A stretch of DNA of 21,927 nt from an uncultured Lachnospiraceae bacterium (GCA_945836355.1 CAMALD010000003.1:1-21927), one strand, 5' to 3'. Positions 1 to 8,254 are shown, numbered from the stretch's first letter. Notes: generated from the letters alone by a model not told the origin. Program-made: numbers and translations.

Positions 1-169
1 CCAGCGCTTCACCTGTCAGAAAAAGTACCAAAACATTCCAAAAAATCAGGAACAAGTGAGAGCAAGCCTGCAGTGAACAATCCGTCGGCACGCAGCAGAA
101 AAAAACGGGTACAAAATGCGAACCCCCCTAGTATTATTTCCAAAAAATATAGTTTTTTTTCTCAAAAGG

Positions 170-178
170 TGCTATAAT
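170..178 (+). promoter_or_regulatory. Extended -10 promoter of the CZB chemoreceptor gene
   Basis: TGC followed by TATAAT (173-178) is a full extended -10 element. No good -35 lies 16-18 bases upstream; that stretch is A/T-rich (TAGTTT at 150-155). The expected transcript start is near 185, leaving a leader of about 35 bases before the SD GAGGAGG (205-211). It looks like a housekeeping-sigma promoter. I saw no sigma-28 (FliA-type) motif, although chemotaxis genes often have one. Confidence 0.5.
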
Positions 179-219
179 GTTAATGGTTAATTGATTTCAT
201 ACTTGAGGAGGTATGTATA

Positions 220-1626
220 ATGAAACATAAAAAAATTGATGCCGTATTGATTAGCTCATTAGCCAAACTGGAATCTACGGACTATACCGGCTCTCCTGAA
301 ACAGAAGAGATATACCGTCGACTTGTAAACGGTCGAAAAGCCTTTGCAGATATCTATGAATTGAATGTTAATGCCGTTTCGGAAATCAGCGCGCTTGATC
401 TTGAAATAAAATTTTACACCGAGAAGCTTCGAAAAATCGTCCAGAGCGTTTCCAATGCCACCAAAAACATCCACAGGGCTGCCAGCGAATCGGCGGAGGT
501 TTCCGGCATTGTGGCGGATCGTCATGAGGACCTTACCAACACCATCATTACGGTTTCAAAGGAATCTTCTAACGTCTATCAGAAGATTGATTCCAGCCAG
601 CAAAGCCTTACCGAAATCCGTCAATTATCCGAAAATACAATTACTGTATCGCAGAAAATGCAGTCCGACATGAATCAGCTCTCCGAGATCATTCAACACA
701 TGAACGAGGTTATCGGCGCTATTCAGAATATTTCTTCTCAGACCAATCTGCTCTCCCTCAACGCCTCCATCGAGGCTGCCAGATCCGGTGAGGCAGGCAG
801 AGGCTTTGCCGTTGTTGCAGATGAAATCCGTAACCTTGCGGAGGAAACAAAGACGCTGACAAACAACATGAGCCAGTTTGTCGCAAGCGTACAGCACGCT
901 GCCGAAGCCAGTGCTGCCAGCGTTGATTCCGCGATTGTATCTCTGGAAGAGGTTAATGACAAAATTAAAAATGTATGGACTCTGAATGAAGAAAACCAGT
1001 CCCATATCGCCGAGATTACAGACAGCATCAGCAGTCTTGCTGCTGTCAGCGAAGAGATTTCCAGCAGCATGAACGAAATTCAGTCCAGTGCCAGCGATAT
1101 TGAAAACTCCTGCGCCGTATTAAAGGAGGATACCGGCAGTTTGCAGCAGATTGGGGATGACTGTTCCAACGCAATCAAGCCGATTGACAACATCGAGCAG
1201 CGCATGGATGGTATTTTGTCCCAGATGGGCAAGATGTCTCTGGATTCCTTCTACGCCCTGTCAAGGCAGGAGCTGACCGAATATGTTGACGGGGCCATCA
1301 GTGCCCATCGCTCCTGGATAGAGAAGCTGGGAAACATCATTAACAGCCACACGATCATCCCATTCCAGGTAGACGATACCAAATGCCGTTTCGGACATTT
1401 TTATTACTCCATTGTACCTCCGGTACCGGAAATCAAGGCACTCTGGGATGAGATTGGTCTGGACCATAAAAAGCTTCATCAACTGGGTGCGAAGGTGCTG
1501 TCGTTTATGTTCGATGATAATATCAGGTCCGCAAATGATACATACAAGGATGCTGTTGCAATTTCAGAAAAGCTGATTGCCAAATTAGAAAAAATCAAAA
1601 CCATGATTCCGGCAACTCAAAAATGA
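220..1626 (+). CDS. Soluble methyl-accepting chemotaxis protein with C-terminal CZB zinc-binding domain
   Basis: This 468-residue protein has no membrane segment, so it should be a cytoplasmic chemoreceptor acting on a CheA/CheW array. The N-terminal ~60 residues resemble no domain I know. The coiled-coil signalling domain follows, with the conserved hairpin tip around residues 167-205 ([17 protein letters not shown], then [19 protein letters not shown]). The C-terminal ~110 residues form a CZB domain. The candidate zinc ligands are H363, C389 (KCRFGHFY context), H416 and H420. The C-to-H spacings of 27 and 31 match the zinc site of E. coli DgcZ (C52/H79/H83). CZB receptors are known to sense zinc or oxidants such as HOCl through the zinc-cysteine core, so a redox or metal signal is inferred. 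The ATG has SD GAGGAGG eight bases upstream. A second receptor follows on the same strand after 73 bases. Confidence 0.93.
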   Translation: MKHKKIDAVLISSLAKLESTDYTGSPETEEIYRRLVNGRKAFADIYELNVNAVSEISALDLEIKFYTEKLRKIVQSVSNATKNIHRAASESAEVSGIVADRHEDLTNTIITVSKESSNVYQKIDSSQQSLTEIRQLSENTITVSQKMQSDMNQLSEIIQHMNEVIGAIQNISSQTNLLSLNASIEAARSGEAGRGFAVVADEIRNLAEETKTLTNNMSQFVASVQHAAEASAASVDSAIVSLEEVNDKIKNVWTLNEENQSHIAEITDSISSLAAVSEEISSSMNEIQSSASDIENSCAVLKEDTGSLQQIGDDCSNAIKPIDNIEQRMDGILSQMGKMSLDSFYALSRQELTEYVDGAISAHRSWIEKLGNIINSHTIIPFQVDDTKCRFGHFYYSIVPPVPEIKALWDEIGLDHKKLHQLGAKVLSFMFDDNIRSANDTYKDAVAISEKLIAKLEKIKTMIPATQK

Positions 1627-1699
1627 TGCAGTTATCCAATTTCGTTTGGACTGCTTAACGATAATAATAATGAGTTTATCAAGGAAAGGAAGTATAACA

Positions 1700-3457
1700 T
1701 TGAAAAAAGCATCTAAAAAAAGCAAAAAAAAAAGTAGCATCGGGAAAAAAATACTGGTGTCCATGTTAATTCTGATTACTGTTTTTGTAGCAATGATTAT
1801 TTGCAACTATGCTGCCCTTGGCGAAATCGGTGACCACAATACGATGATAGGGCAGACGCTGATTGACATCGAAACATCGGAAGGCGAATTAACCACAGAA
1901 CTTCAAAAAGTGCAGATGTATTCCTCCCTGCTGTATTACAACCGCATCGGTGACTCAGCGACTCAGTACATTGAGCAGCTCACCGCTGCCAGCGCAAAGA
2001 CCAAAGAGACAATAACCGCTCTTTACAATTATTCCGTGGCAACCGGTGAACCGAGTGTCATCGACGCTGCAGCTGCTTACAGCGCCTCCATTGACGACTT
2101 GATTGTTAGCTCGGACAATCTGGTAACCACTGTCACGAAAAGAGACATCACTGCATTTTTGGCTCAAAGCGAAATCCTTTCAGATAAGATTACCGCCGTG
2201 CTGGATGTCGGAACCATTTATAATGACAAATACGAGTCGTTCCGCGATTCCATTTTGCAACAATCAGCCACAAAAATTGCCGGAACCCGAATTTTTAATA
2301 TGATTTTATTTGCTCTGTTTGTATTGGTGACTGCCTGCTGCGAACTCGTTATTGCAAAAACGGTTTCCAGACCGGCAAGGCGAGCGAAGGAACAGGTTAA
2401 TGAAATTGTCAAGAAGATTAAGCTTCAGGAAGGCGATTTAACAGAACGTATTCCGGTCCGGTCCGCAGATGAAATAGGTCAGCTGTCAATTGGTGTCAAC
2501 GATTTCATTGAGCAGCTCCAGTATATCATGCAGAAATTGAAGACCGAATCAGGCAATCTGATGGAATCCGCCCAGACAGTAAATAAGGAGGTTGGTCTTT
2601 CCACAGAAAGCGCAAACAATGTGTCCTCCGCAATGGAACAGATGGCAGCAAGCATGGAGGAGATTGCAGCAACGCTCGGCCAGATTGCTTCCGGCAGCGA
2701 CTCTGTTATGGAAGAGCTCAACCAGATGAACAGCCACGTCAAAAATGGTGTTTCCCTTGTCAACGATATCAGGAGCCGCGCCGATACAATGCATCACAAT
2801 ACCTTATCCAGCAAGGAAATAACTTCACAGAATGTTGCCCTGATCCGAAAAGAATTGGAAAAAGCGCTTGAAGAAAGCCGCAGTGTTGAAAAAATCAATG
2901 ATTTGACCGGTGAGATTTTAGGTATTACCAGCCAGACCAATCTCCTTTCCCTGAATGCCTCCATCGAGGCGGCAAGAGCCGGAGAAGCCGGAAGAGGCTT
3001 CGCGGTCGTTGCCGGTGAGATTCGTGTACTTGCAGACAGCAGTGCGGAAACCGCAGGCAACATCCAGAACATCAGCAATCAGGTAAATGATGCCGTTAAT
3101 AAGCTGGCAAAGAACGCCGAAGCAATGCTTAGGTTTATTGATGAGAAGGTCATGAAGGATTATGACGATTTTGTTGATGTTGTAGGACAGTACAAACAGG
3201 ATGCCGAAAGCGTCAACAGCATTCTGCATGATTTTGCCGCTAATACCGAGGATATCTCTAAGACCATGCAAAACATGAATGTTGGCATTAATGATATTTC
3301 AGTCACGGTTGATGAGAATGCAAAGGATGTCACCAACGTGGCAGACAACGCTGTCAGCCTTGTTGAGTCCATCTCACAGATTCATGCCGAGTCTAACAAC
3401 AATCAGGAAATCTCCAAGCTTTTGGCAGAAGAGGTGCAGAAATTCAAGCGGGTATAA
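1700..3457 (+). CDS. Transmembrane methyl-accepting chemotaxis protein (4HB-like sensor, HAMP, MCP signal domain)
   Basis: This is a classical membrane chemoreceptor, 585 residues from the chosen start. A lysine-rich N-terminus leads into TM1 (about 18-40). An external, mostly helical sensor region follows (about 41-195, 4-helix-bundle-like, ligand unknown), then TM2 (about 199-219), a HAMP linker (about 220-275) and the signalling coiled coil. The hairpin tip lies near 405-440 ([20 protein letters not shown], then [12 protein letters not shown]). No C-terminal CheR/CheB tether pentapeptide is visible. I chose TTG at 1700 because AGGAAAGGA (1682-1690) sits nine bases upstream; the earlier in-frame TTG (1646) and ATG (1670) have no SD. 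The 73-base gap after the CZB receptor has a modest stem-loop (GCAGT..CCAA / TTGG-ACTGC, 1628-1654) without a T-tract, so the two receptors could share a transcript. Confidence 0.92.
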   Translation: MKKASKKSKKKSSIGKKILVSMLILITVFVAMIICNYAALGEIGDHNTMIGQTLIDIETSEGELTTELQKVQMYSSLLYYNRIGDSATQYIEQLTAASAKTKETITALYNYSVATGEPSVIDAAAAYSASIDDLIVSSDNLVTTVTKRDITAFLAQSEILSDKITAVLDVGTIYNDKYESFRDSILQQSATKIAGTRIFNMILFALFVLVTACCELVIAKTVSRPARRAKEQVNEIVKKIKLQEGDLTERIPVRSADEIGQLSIGVNDFIEQLQYIMQKLKTESGNLMESAQTVNKEVGLSTESANNVSSAMEQMAASMEEIAATLGQIASGSDSVMEELNQMNSHVKNGVSLVNDIRSRADTMHHNTLSSKEITSQNVALIRKELEKALEESRSVEKINDLTGEILGITSQTNLLSLNASIEAARAGEAGRGFAVVAGEIRVLADSSAETAGNIQNISNQVNDAVNKLAKNAEAMLRFIDEKVMKDYDDFVDVVGQYKQDAESVNSILHDFAANTEDISKTMQNMNVGINDISVTVDENAKDVTNVADNAVSLVESISQIHAESNNNQEISKLLAEEVQKFKRV

Positions 3458-3508
3458 AACCACTCCCCGGAGAGTTTTTCGTATAGGAAGCACAATTTCC
3501 TGTTGCAC

Positions 3509-3573
3509 AAAAATGTGGTGCACGATATGCGTATAAGTAAACCCCACAGACGCATAGCATGCACCACATTTTT
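3509..3573. terminator. Bidirectional intrinsic terminator between convergent receptor and ABC permease genes
   Basis: Two 24-base arms (3509-3532 and 3550-3573) are complementary at 22 of 24 positions, around a 17-base loop. The outermost bases are A5 on one side and T5 on the other, so the hairpin is followed by a U-run in both directions. It ends the chemoreceptor transcript on the plus strand and the ABC operon on the minus strand. The permease stop codon (3572-3574) touches the outer arm. Confidence 0.85.
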
Positions 3574-4333
3574 AGTATGTATCCTTCTTCAGCTTCCCAT
3601 TCATAACTGCAATTGCAAGCAGGTACAATCCCAACATCCACGCACACACAACCAGTAACGGCTGACCCATTTCCGCATATTCACCGGCGAGCGCCAGTCT
3701 TGCCAGCTTTACGCCATGATAAAACGGAAATACCCGGCTGACGGACAAAATCACGCCCTTCATGTTGTCGACATCCATCCAGACTCCGCCAACCATACCC
3801 ACTACGGTAATAATAATGGAGCAGATGCCCGGCGCCGCCTTCTCGCCAATCAGAGTGCCGAAGATCATCCCGACAGAAATAAACATAATTGCGGACGGAA
3901 GCAGACAGACGATACTTAGCAGCACTCCCGTCACCGGCAGCTTCGTCCCGACTGCGACGGCAGTCGCAAAGGAAGCTGCAAAGGTAATCAAAAGCTGCAA
4001 TAGAGCAAGTACAATTACCGATAAGGTATATCCCAAAATAAAATCCTTTGATTTCATCGGCGATGCATGAAGACGCATGATAAGTGCCGTAGAGCGGTCT
4101 TTTGAGACCTGAATGCAGATAAACAGCATAATAAAAGTCAAGCCGAAATATGCAATTCCCGGTGCCAGATTCCGTATCTGGAAAACGGTCATATTTGCCT
4201 GCTTCGGGATGCTCTCGTTCACCACCGACATGATGACAAGCATTACAAGCGGAAACGCTAGGCAAAATATGTAGCTAAGCGGATCCCTCAATATTTCTTT
4301 CATTGTTCTTTTGCAAAAAATGATACCCTTCAT
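3572..4333 (-). CDS. ABC-2 type transporter permease
   Basis: This 253-residue integral membrane protein has a short basic cytoplasmic N-terminus (MKGIIFCKRTMKEILRDP) and about six hydrophobic segments. That layout, with RDP before TM1, is typical of ABC-2 (DrrB/NatB-like) export permeases. It should pair with the ATPase encoded 28 bases upstream. The reading frame is open further upstream, but the ATG at 4333 has SD-like GGAGG and AGGGG just before it, and the longer version would overlap the ATPase with unrelated polar sequence. The substrate is unknown. Drug, peptide or lantibiotic export or protection is usual for permeases next to LytTR/DUF3021 genes, but that is inference. Confidence 0.88.
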   Translation of the reverse strand: MKGIIFCKRTMKEILRDPLSYIFCLAFPLVMLVIMSVVNESIPKQANMTVFQIRNLAPGIAYFGLTFIMLFICIQVSKDRSTALIMRLHASPMKSKDFILGYTLSVIVLALLQLLITFAASFATAVAVGTKLPVTGVLLSIVCLLPSAIMFISVGMIFGTLIGEKAAPGICSIIITVVGMVGGVWMDVDNMKGVILSVSRVFPFYHGVKLARLALAGEYAEMGQPLLVVCAWMLGLYLLAIAVMNGKLKKDTY

Positions 4334-4361
4334 TCCCCTGTCCTCCATATCCGGCTGATGA

Positions 4362-5087
4362 TTATGCATTTGCGGCAATCTCAACAAACGCCTCTTCCAA
4401 ATTCTGCTTTCCCGTCTGCGCCAGCAGCTCGTCAATCGTTCCGATTGCCTTAACTTCACCGTTTACCATAATCGCCACAGCGTCTGCAAGCGCTTCGACC
4501 TCCTCCATGTAATGGGTCGTAAGAACCACCGTAACCTCTGTTTTGAGACGCTTGATGACCGCCCAAAGCTCTCTTCTGGCAAGAACGTCCAGCCCCAGTG
4601 TCGGCTCATCCAGAAACAACAGCTTCGGCTCCGTAATCAGCGCCATCGCAATGCTGACCTTCCGCTGCCAGCCGCCCGAGAGTGTCTTTGCCCTGCACTT
4701 CTCCACCTCGGCAAGTGAAAACATCTCTATCATCTCCTGCGTCCTTCTCGCAATTTTCTCTTTATCCATACCGTAAATGCCCGCCATGAACTCCAGGTTT
4801 TCCCTCACGGTCAGATTCGGTGCAATCGAGGTCTCCTGTGGGGAGAGATTGACAATCTCCTTCACCTTATCCTTCTCCTTCACAATGCTGTGCCCCAGCA
4901 CGATTGCGTCCCCGGAGGTCGGGCTTGCCAGCCCGGTCAGCATCTTGATGGTGGTGGTCTTGCCTGCGCCGTTTACACCCAGAAGTGCAAACAGGGTATC
5001 CTCCTCCACCGCAAAGGATATGTTGTTCACCGCCACCTTTGCCCCGTACTCTTTCCTCAGATTCTTGATTTCAACTGCTTTTGCCAT
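4362..5087 (-). CDS. ABC transporter ATP-binding protein (DrrA/CcmA-like, export type)
   Basis: This is a complete 241-residue nucleotide-binding domain that powers the permease downstream. Walker A is GVNGAGKT (37-44), the Q-loop glutamine is in SPQET (Q84), the signature is LSGGW (136-140), Walker B is LLFLDE (156-161) and the switch histidine is H192 (TTHYMEE). The fifth signature residue is Trp instead of the common Gln, a variation seen in this export subfamily. SD AGGAGGGAG stands just upstream of the ATG. It is the third gene of the LytTR operon, 11 bases after the DUF3021 gene. Confidence 0.93.
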   Translation of the reverse strand: MAKAVEIKNLRKEYGAKVAVNNISFAVEEDTLFALLGVNGAGKTTTIKMLTGLASPTSGDAIVLGHSIVKEKDKVKEIVNLSPQETSIAPNLTVRENLEFMAGIYGMDKEKIARRTQEMIEMFSLAEVEKCRAKTLSGGWQRKVSIAMALITEPKLLFLDEPTLGLDVLARRELWAVIKRLKTEVTVVLTTHYMEEVEALADAVAIMVNGEVKAIGTIDELLAQTGKQNLEEAFVEIAANA

Positions 5088-5098
5088 GATACTCCCTC

Positions 5099-5554
5099 CT
5101 ATTCCGCCTGTCCGAGTTTTTTCAGTCTCAGATTGATTTCATCAATATTTTTTTTGCAGGTCTTGTACTGTATGATCCAGCATATCGCGTAGGAAACGGA
5201 ATACGACAGAATCAGGCTGACCGCCGACTGTATATATTTTCCCAGTCCCCAGCAATAGCTTGCCACGGAAATCCACACGGCACTGGAGATAACAAAATAC
5301 ACGATGCTTTGCACCAGCAGACCTAAACGCTCAATCTCCATGATTACCGTCCCACCCGCCAGCGATGCACTCATCAGCCCGATCAGCAGCAGCTGCACCA
5401 CAAGCGCCGTCACATCATTATCAAACTTTGCCGCATATTCCGGCAGCATTGGCATTTGATTTGCCACCTTCAACATCACAAAATACAGTAGTGTCGTAAT
5501 TGCAATCGAATAACAGAAGGAATTCACCATCCGCTTCAGCATTGACTTTATCAT
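5099..5554 (-). CDS. DUF3021 family membrane protein
   Basis: This protein of about 151 residues has four predicted hydrophobic helices (near 11-31, 50-70, 80-100 and 108-130) and a charged C-terminal tail (KKNIDEINLRLKKLGQ). The size, topology and position directly after a LytTR gene match DUF3021. Such small membrane partners of LytTR regulators are known or proposed to hold the regulator inactive at the membrane, as described for LytTR regulatory systems in streptococci; that role here is inferred. The second of two near-adjacent ATGs (5554) is preferred because GGAG lies seven bases upstream, against one base for the ATG at 5560. Confidence 0.8.
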   Translation of the reverse strand: MIKSMLKRMVNSFCYSIAITTLLYFVMLKVANQMPMLPEYAAKFDNDVTALVVQLLLIGLMSASLAGGTVIMEIERLGLLVQSIVYFVISSAVWISVASYCWGLGKYIQSAVSLILSYSVSYAICWIIQYKTCKKNIDEINLRLKKLGQAE

Positions 5555-5581
5555 TTTCATTCTCCATTTCTGTCTGACTAC

Positions 5582-6028
5582 TTAAATACTTAGTATCTGC
5601 TTGATTTTTGTCACATAGCGCCTGGACACATAGGTTTCAATATCACCCATCAGCTGCATCTTTATGGTACCGGTAATGCTGGTGTCCAGCCTCTTGATTT
5701 TCCTGACGTTTACAATCTCCGAATTGGATATTCGGACGAATCTGTTTCCTTCCAGCATCTCCTCCATCTCGTACATCCGCTCTCTTATTCTAAGCTGTCC
5801 TGCTCCCGTAGAAATATAAACCTGCTTGTTTGCGGTAAACACCCGGATAATGTCCGCCACGCAGACCATCTCCGCCTCATCCTTCCCTGACGGATATGCT
5901 CTTATTTTTTGTTCAAACAGATCGTTTACCGCATCATATATTGCCTTTGCCTCCATGTTCTGCACATCGGAGCAAATATGTATTTCCGGCTCTGCGTACT
6001 TTTTTTGAATATCGTATTTTATTATCAT
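5582..6028 (-). CDS. LytTR-family DNA-binding transcriptional regulator
   Basis: This 148-residue protein has an N-terminal segment of about 50 residues with no recognisable receiver or PAS domain. A LytTR domain follows (about 50-147), with the typical run FVRISNSEIVNVRKIKRL and a C-terminal YVSRRYVTKIKQIL. It should bind direct-repeat DNA sites and act on its own operon. Stand-alone LytTR proteins followed by a DUF3021 protein form compact regulatory pairs, here joined to an ABC exporter. The frame is open to 6157, but the ATG at 6028 has GGAG six to seven bases upstream and the added N-terminal residues would run over the promoter. Confidence 0.9.
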   Translation of the reverse strand: MIIKYDIQKKYAEPEIHICSDVQNMEAKAIYDAVNDLFEQKIRAYPSGKDEAEMVCVADIIRVFTANKQVYISTGAGQLRIRERMYEMEEMLEGNRFVRISNSEIVNVRKIKRLDTSITGTIKMQLMGDIETYVSRRYVTKIKQILSI

Positions 6029-6064
6029 GATTTCTCCGTTCATTTTGCTTAAGCTGATATCTGC

Positions 6065-6093
6065 ATTATACACATTTATTAAATATATGGGAA
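6065..6093 (-). promoter_or_regulatory. Promoter of the LytTR/DUF3021/ABC operon
   Basis: Read on the minus strand, a perfect TATAAT (6070-6065) stands 17 bases after TTCCCA (6093-6088), a poor -35. This gives a leader of about 30 bases. A good -10 with a weak -35 is the pattern of an activator-dependent promoter and fits autoregulation by the LytTR protein. The near-repeats GAATAGT (6091-6097) and GAATGGT (6106-6112) lie at and just upstream of the -35. Confidence 0.55.
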
Positions 6094-6115
6094 TAGTTTT
6101 GCGACGAATGGTCGA

Positions 6116-6153
6116 AACCGGAGGATAAGTGGCAGAAAAAGGCTTATCCGGTT
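6116..6153. repeat. Imperfect inverted repeat next to the YkgJ-gene promoter
   Basis: AACCGG-AGG-ATAAG (6116-6129) and CTTATCCGGTT (6143-6153) are inverted copies apart from a three-base insertion in the left arm. The right arm runs into the first two bases of the -35 (6152-6157). It could be an operator for the YkgJ-family gene, or for both divergent genes. It could also be a fortuitous hairpin. Confidence 0.4.
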
Positions 6154-6180
6154 GCACATTGTCCTTTGCTGTGCTATACT
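6152..6180 (+). promoter_or_regulatory. Sigma-A promoter of the YkgJ-family gene
   Basis: TTGCAC (6152-6157), a 17-base spacer and TATACT (6175-6180) with an extended -10 TGC. The expected transcript start is near 6187, giving a leader of about 30 bases with SD AAAAGGAG (6201-6208). Confidence 0.8.
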
Positions 6181-6217
6181 CGAAACAACCGATTCACTGT
6201 AAAAGGAGTTTTTGCCC

Positions 6218-6880
6218 GTGAAAAGAAATGTCGACCTTAACGAAATATCCGATGGTAAATTTTATAGTCTGAATGATATGGTGCGTGCCGATTGTCAGGA
6301 TTGTACGGGCTGCTCCATGTGCTGTGAGCAGATGTCGGACACAATTTTTCTCGATCCTCTCGATGTGTTTCGGCTGACCCGGGCAACCGGCTGCTCCTTC
6401 GACGAGCTGCTTGACGCAAAGAAGCTGGAGCTCGCGCTTGCGGATGGCATTATACTGCCCCATCTGCAGCCCGACAGAAGGACCGGCTTCTGCCCTTTCT
6501 TAAGCGCTATGCGCTGCAGCATCCATGCGTCGCGTCCGGGCTTCTGCCGCATTTTTCCGCTGGGACGCTACTACGAAGACCGTAGCTTTTCCTACATCCT
6601 GCAGACAAAGGAATGCCCGAAAAAGCGCACAAAAATAAAAGTCAGCCGTTGGATTGACACCCCGCTGCTTGCGCAGAATCAGGCATTTATCAACGACTGG
6701 CATTATTTTCTTGAGGATTTATCCGCCGCGCTCGCCTCTGCACCGACCGATACGGTACGTCGGGTACAGCTATATCTGCTTCACAGCTTCTATCGCACCG
6801 CCTATACCGCCACCGATGAGGCAGGCTTTTATGCCGAATGGCGGGAGCGGCTTGCGAAGGCGCGTACCTTGCTGGGCTGA
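6218..6880 (+). CDS. YkgJ family cysteine-cluster protein
   Basis: This 220-residue cytoplasmic protein carries the YkgJ signature. The N-terminal cysteine cluster is C26-x2-C29-x2-C32-x2-CC36 (DCQDCTGCSMCCEQ). Further conserved cysteines follow in GFCPFL, MRCSIH, GFCRIFPLG and KECPKK. Members are annotated as zinc- or iron-sulphur-cluster-binding proteins, and the exact reaction is not established. I chose GTG at 6218 because AAAAGGAG (6201-6208) is nine bases upstream; the TTG at 6212 is only three bases from it. The gene stands alone under its own promoter, with 21 bases to the convergent ywmB-like gene and no strong terminator between them. Confidence 0.87.
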   Translation: MKRNVDLNEISDGKFYSLNDMVRADCQDCTGCSMCCEQMSDTIFLDPLDVFRLTRATGCSFDELLDAKKLELALADGIILPHLQPDRRTGFCPFLSAMRCSIHASRPGFCRIFPLGRYYEDRSFSYILQTKECPKKRTKIKVSRWIDTPLLAQNQAFINDWHYFLEDLSAALASAPTDTVRRVQLYLLHSFYRTAYTATDEAGFYAEWRERLAKARTLLG

Positions 6881-6901
6881 TATAGCGGGAAGCGCCCTTT
6901 G

Positions 6902-7735
6902 TTACCAGTCCCCGCGCAGCAGCGGCGTGGCAAGGTACACTACCGTCCTGTCATAATCCTCCTCATAGCGGATTACTACCTGCATATTCATCTTTTTTCC
7001 TTCTACGACAATATACTCCGGTAGCAGCTTGGAGTATGCGTAGATGGTATACAGCTCTTCGTCACGGTTTTCATATATAATTTTTCCGGACAGCTTTTTT
7101 ACCATATTATCGGCAATCCGGTTCCACTCACCAAACGCGAGCTTTCCTTCGTAGATTCCCGCTAACTGCAAGGTTGTCTCCACCTGCTTGACTTTCAGCG
7201 CATCCATGGCATCTAAAATAATATCGCGGTATTCGAGTGCATTGTATTCTGTATCCTGATATATCACCAGCTCCACATATAGGTATGTCTTGGTGATTTC
7301 CTCCCGCAGCGTAACGGCCTTAATCGTAGTCTCCGCCTGCTTTGCGGCGCGCCGGTACTCATATACCTGACAGATGTCATTCTCCTTATATTCGACTTCC
7401 CCATCCATGTTCACACCGATTGCATTTGCAAGATAAGCAATCAGCGATTGCTTATCCCTCTCCGTCAGAAACGCCGAGCCGTAATCTGCCGTAATCTGCA
7501 ATCTGCTCTCCACATTTCCGGCGTCCGATGCTGCAAATGCATCGACCAGTTCTACCTGCCGGTATATCAGATAATCCGATGCCACCTTTGTCCCCACTCC
7601 GATGAGCAGAAGGATGCACACCGCCACCAATGCCTTACGATATTTGCTTGCCATGATAAATTGCAAAAATCCGCTTTCTACCTTCCTATTCTCTCTGTAA
7701 TCCCTCTGATTACTGCGATTCCGATACACTGTCAT
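6902..7735 (-). CDS. ywmB: YwmB family TATA-box-binding-fold protein
   Basis: This 277-residue protein has a basic N-terminus, one membrane anchor or uncleaved signal segment (about 34-49, ALVAVCILLLIGVG) and an extracytoplasmic alpha/beta domain like B. subtilis YwmB, whose function is unknown. Position supports the call, since in Bacillus ywmB lies a few genes after atpC, before murAA and spoIID. The ATG at 7735 has SD GGAGG (complement 7743-7747) exactly seven bases upstream. That SD lies inside the 3' arm of the atp terminator hairpin and the seven-base spacer is the U-tract. A later in-frame ATG (7654) has no SD and would place the anchor at the very N-terminus. Confidence 0.8.
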   Translation of the reverse strand: MTVYRNRSNQRDYRENRKVESGFLQFIMASKYRKALVAVCILLLIGVGTKVASDYLIYRQVELVDAFAASDAGNVESRLQITADYGSAFLTERDKQSLIAYLANAIGVNMDGEVEYKENDICQVYEYRRAAKQAETTIKAVTLREEITKTYLYVELVIYQDTEYNALEYRDIILDAMDALKVKQVETTLQLAGIYEGKLAFGEWNRIADNMVKKLSGKIIYENRDEELYTIYAYSKLLPEYIVVEGKKMNMQVVIRYEEDYDRTVVYLATPLLRGDW

Positions 7736-7782
7736 AAAAAAACCTCCATTTCGGTAAAAGCATTACCGGAAAATGGAGGTTT
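7736..7782 (-). terminator. Intrinsic terminator of the atp operon, fused to the ywmB ribosome-binding site
   Basis: On the minus strand the 5' arm is 7782-7764 and the 3' arm 7756-7741. Eleven plus five base pairs form around a two-base bulge, with a seven-base loop, followed by seven U (7742-7736). This is a strong rho-independent terminator about 40 bases after atpC. GGAGG in the 3' arm is the only SD for ywmB, and the ATG follows the U-tract directly. Confidence 0.88.
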
Positions 7783-7820
7783 TATACATATGCTATTGAA
7801 ACTCGCCGGAGCGGTTTCGC

Positions 7821-8240
7821 TTATTTGTGATATTTCTCTGCCAGTGACAGACGAACCAAGGATCTGCGCAGCGCAAGCTCAGCCCGTGCCTCATTGATTT
7901 CGGCATCCGCGCTCTTTAAACGGCGCTCTGCACGAATCTTTGCCTCATTCGCACGGTTGATATCGATTTCCTCCGGCCACTCGCAGGACTCGGCCAGAAT
8001 TACAACCTTATCCCCAAGAATCTCAAGAAATCCCTCGTGAAGTGCAGCTTCCTTTTCTTCCCCGTCTTTCTTGATTCGCAGCACCCCCGGTGCCACAATC
8101 GCCGTGAGCGGAATATGGTCACGAAGCACACCTATTTCGCCTTCCGTAGTGGTCAGCTCTATCATCTCCGCATCCTCTTCAAGAAAAATCCGGTCAGGAG
8201 CAATCACCTGCAATTTAAAATACTTGCTTGTCTCTGCCAT
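7821..8240 (-). CDS. atpC: ATP synthase F1 subunit epsilon
   Basis: This 139-residue subunit of the central stalk regulates hydrolysis. The N-terminal beta-sandwich (about 1-85, FKLQVIAPDRIFLEEDAEMI, then TTEGEIGVLRDHIPL) and the C-terminal two-helix domain (about 90-135, ANEAKIRAERRLKSADAEI) are both present. Length is normal. The ATG has AGGGAG upstream and the gene follows atpD by 14 bases. It is the last gene before the operon terminator. Confidence 0.97.
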   Translation of the reverse strand: MAETSKYFKLQVIAPDRIFLEEDAEMIELTTTEGEIGVLRDHIPLTAIVAPGVLRIKKDGEEKEAALHEGFLEILGDKVVILAESCEWPEEIDINRANEAKIRAERRLKSADAEINEARAELALRRSLVRLSLAEKYHK

Positions 8241-8254
8241 TCGCTTTGACTCCC

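Noticed and set aside
1..177. A frame open from the left edge to a TAA at 175-177 on the plus strand, and a minus-strand frame open to the left edge with a hydrophobic stretch (near FLIFWNVLVLFLTG).
   Set aside because: Both are short, neither is recognisable, and the plus frame would end inside the chemoreceptor -10. Without flanking sequence neither can be supported as a gene end.
3460..3480. Small hairpin ACTC..GAGT followed by T5 just after the membrane chemoreceptor stop.
   Set aside because: The stem is only four base pairs. The 24-base-arm hairpin at 3509-3573 is a far better terminator.
6881..6901. Possible terminator between the convergent YkgJ-family and ywmB genes (GGG..CCC then TTTG).
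   Set aside because: The stem is too short and the T-run is broken. I do not call a terminator.
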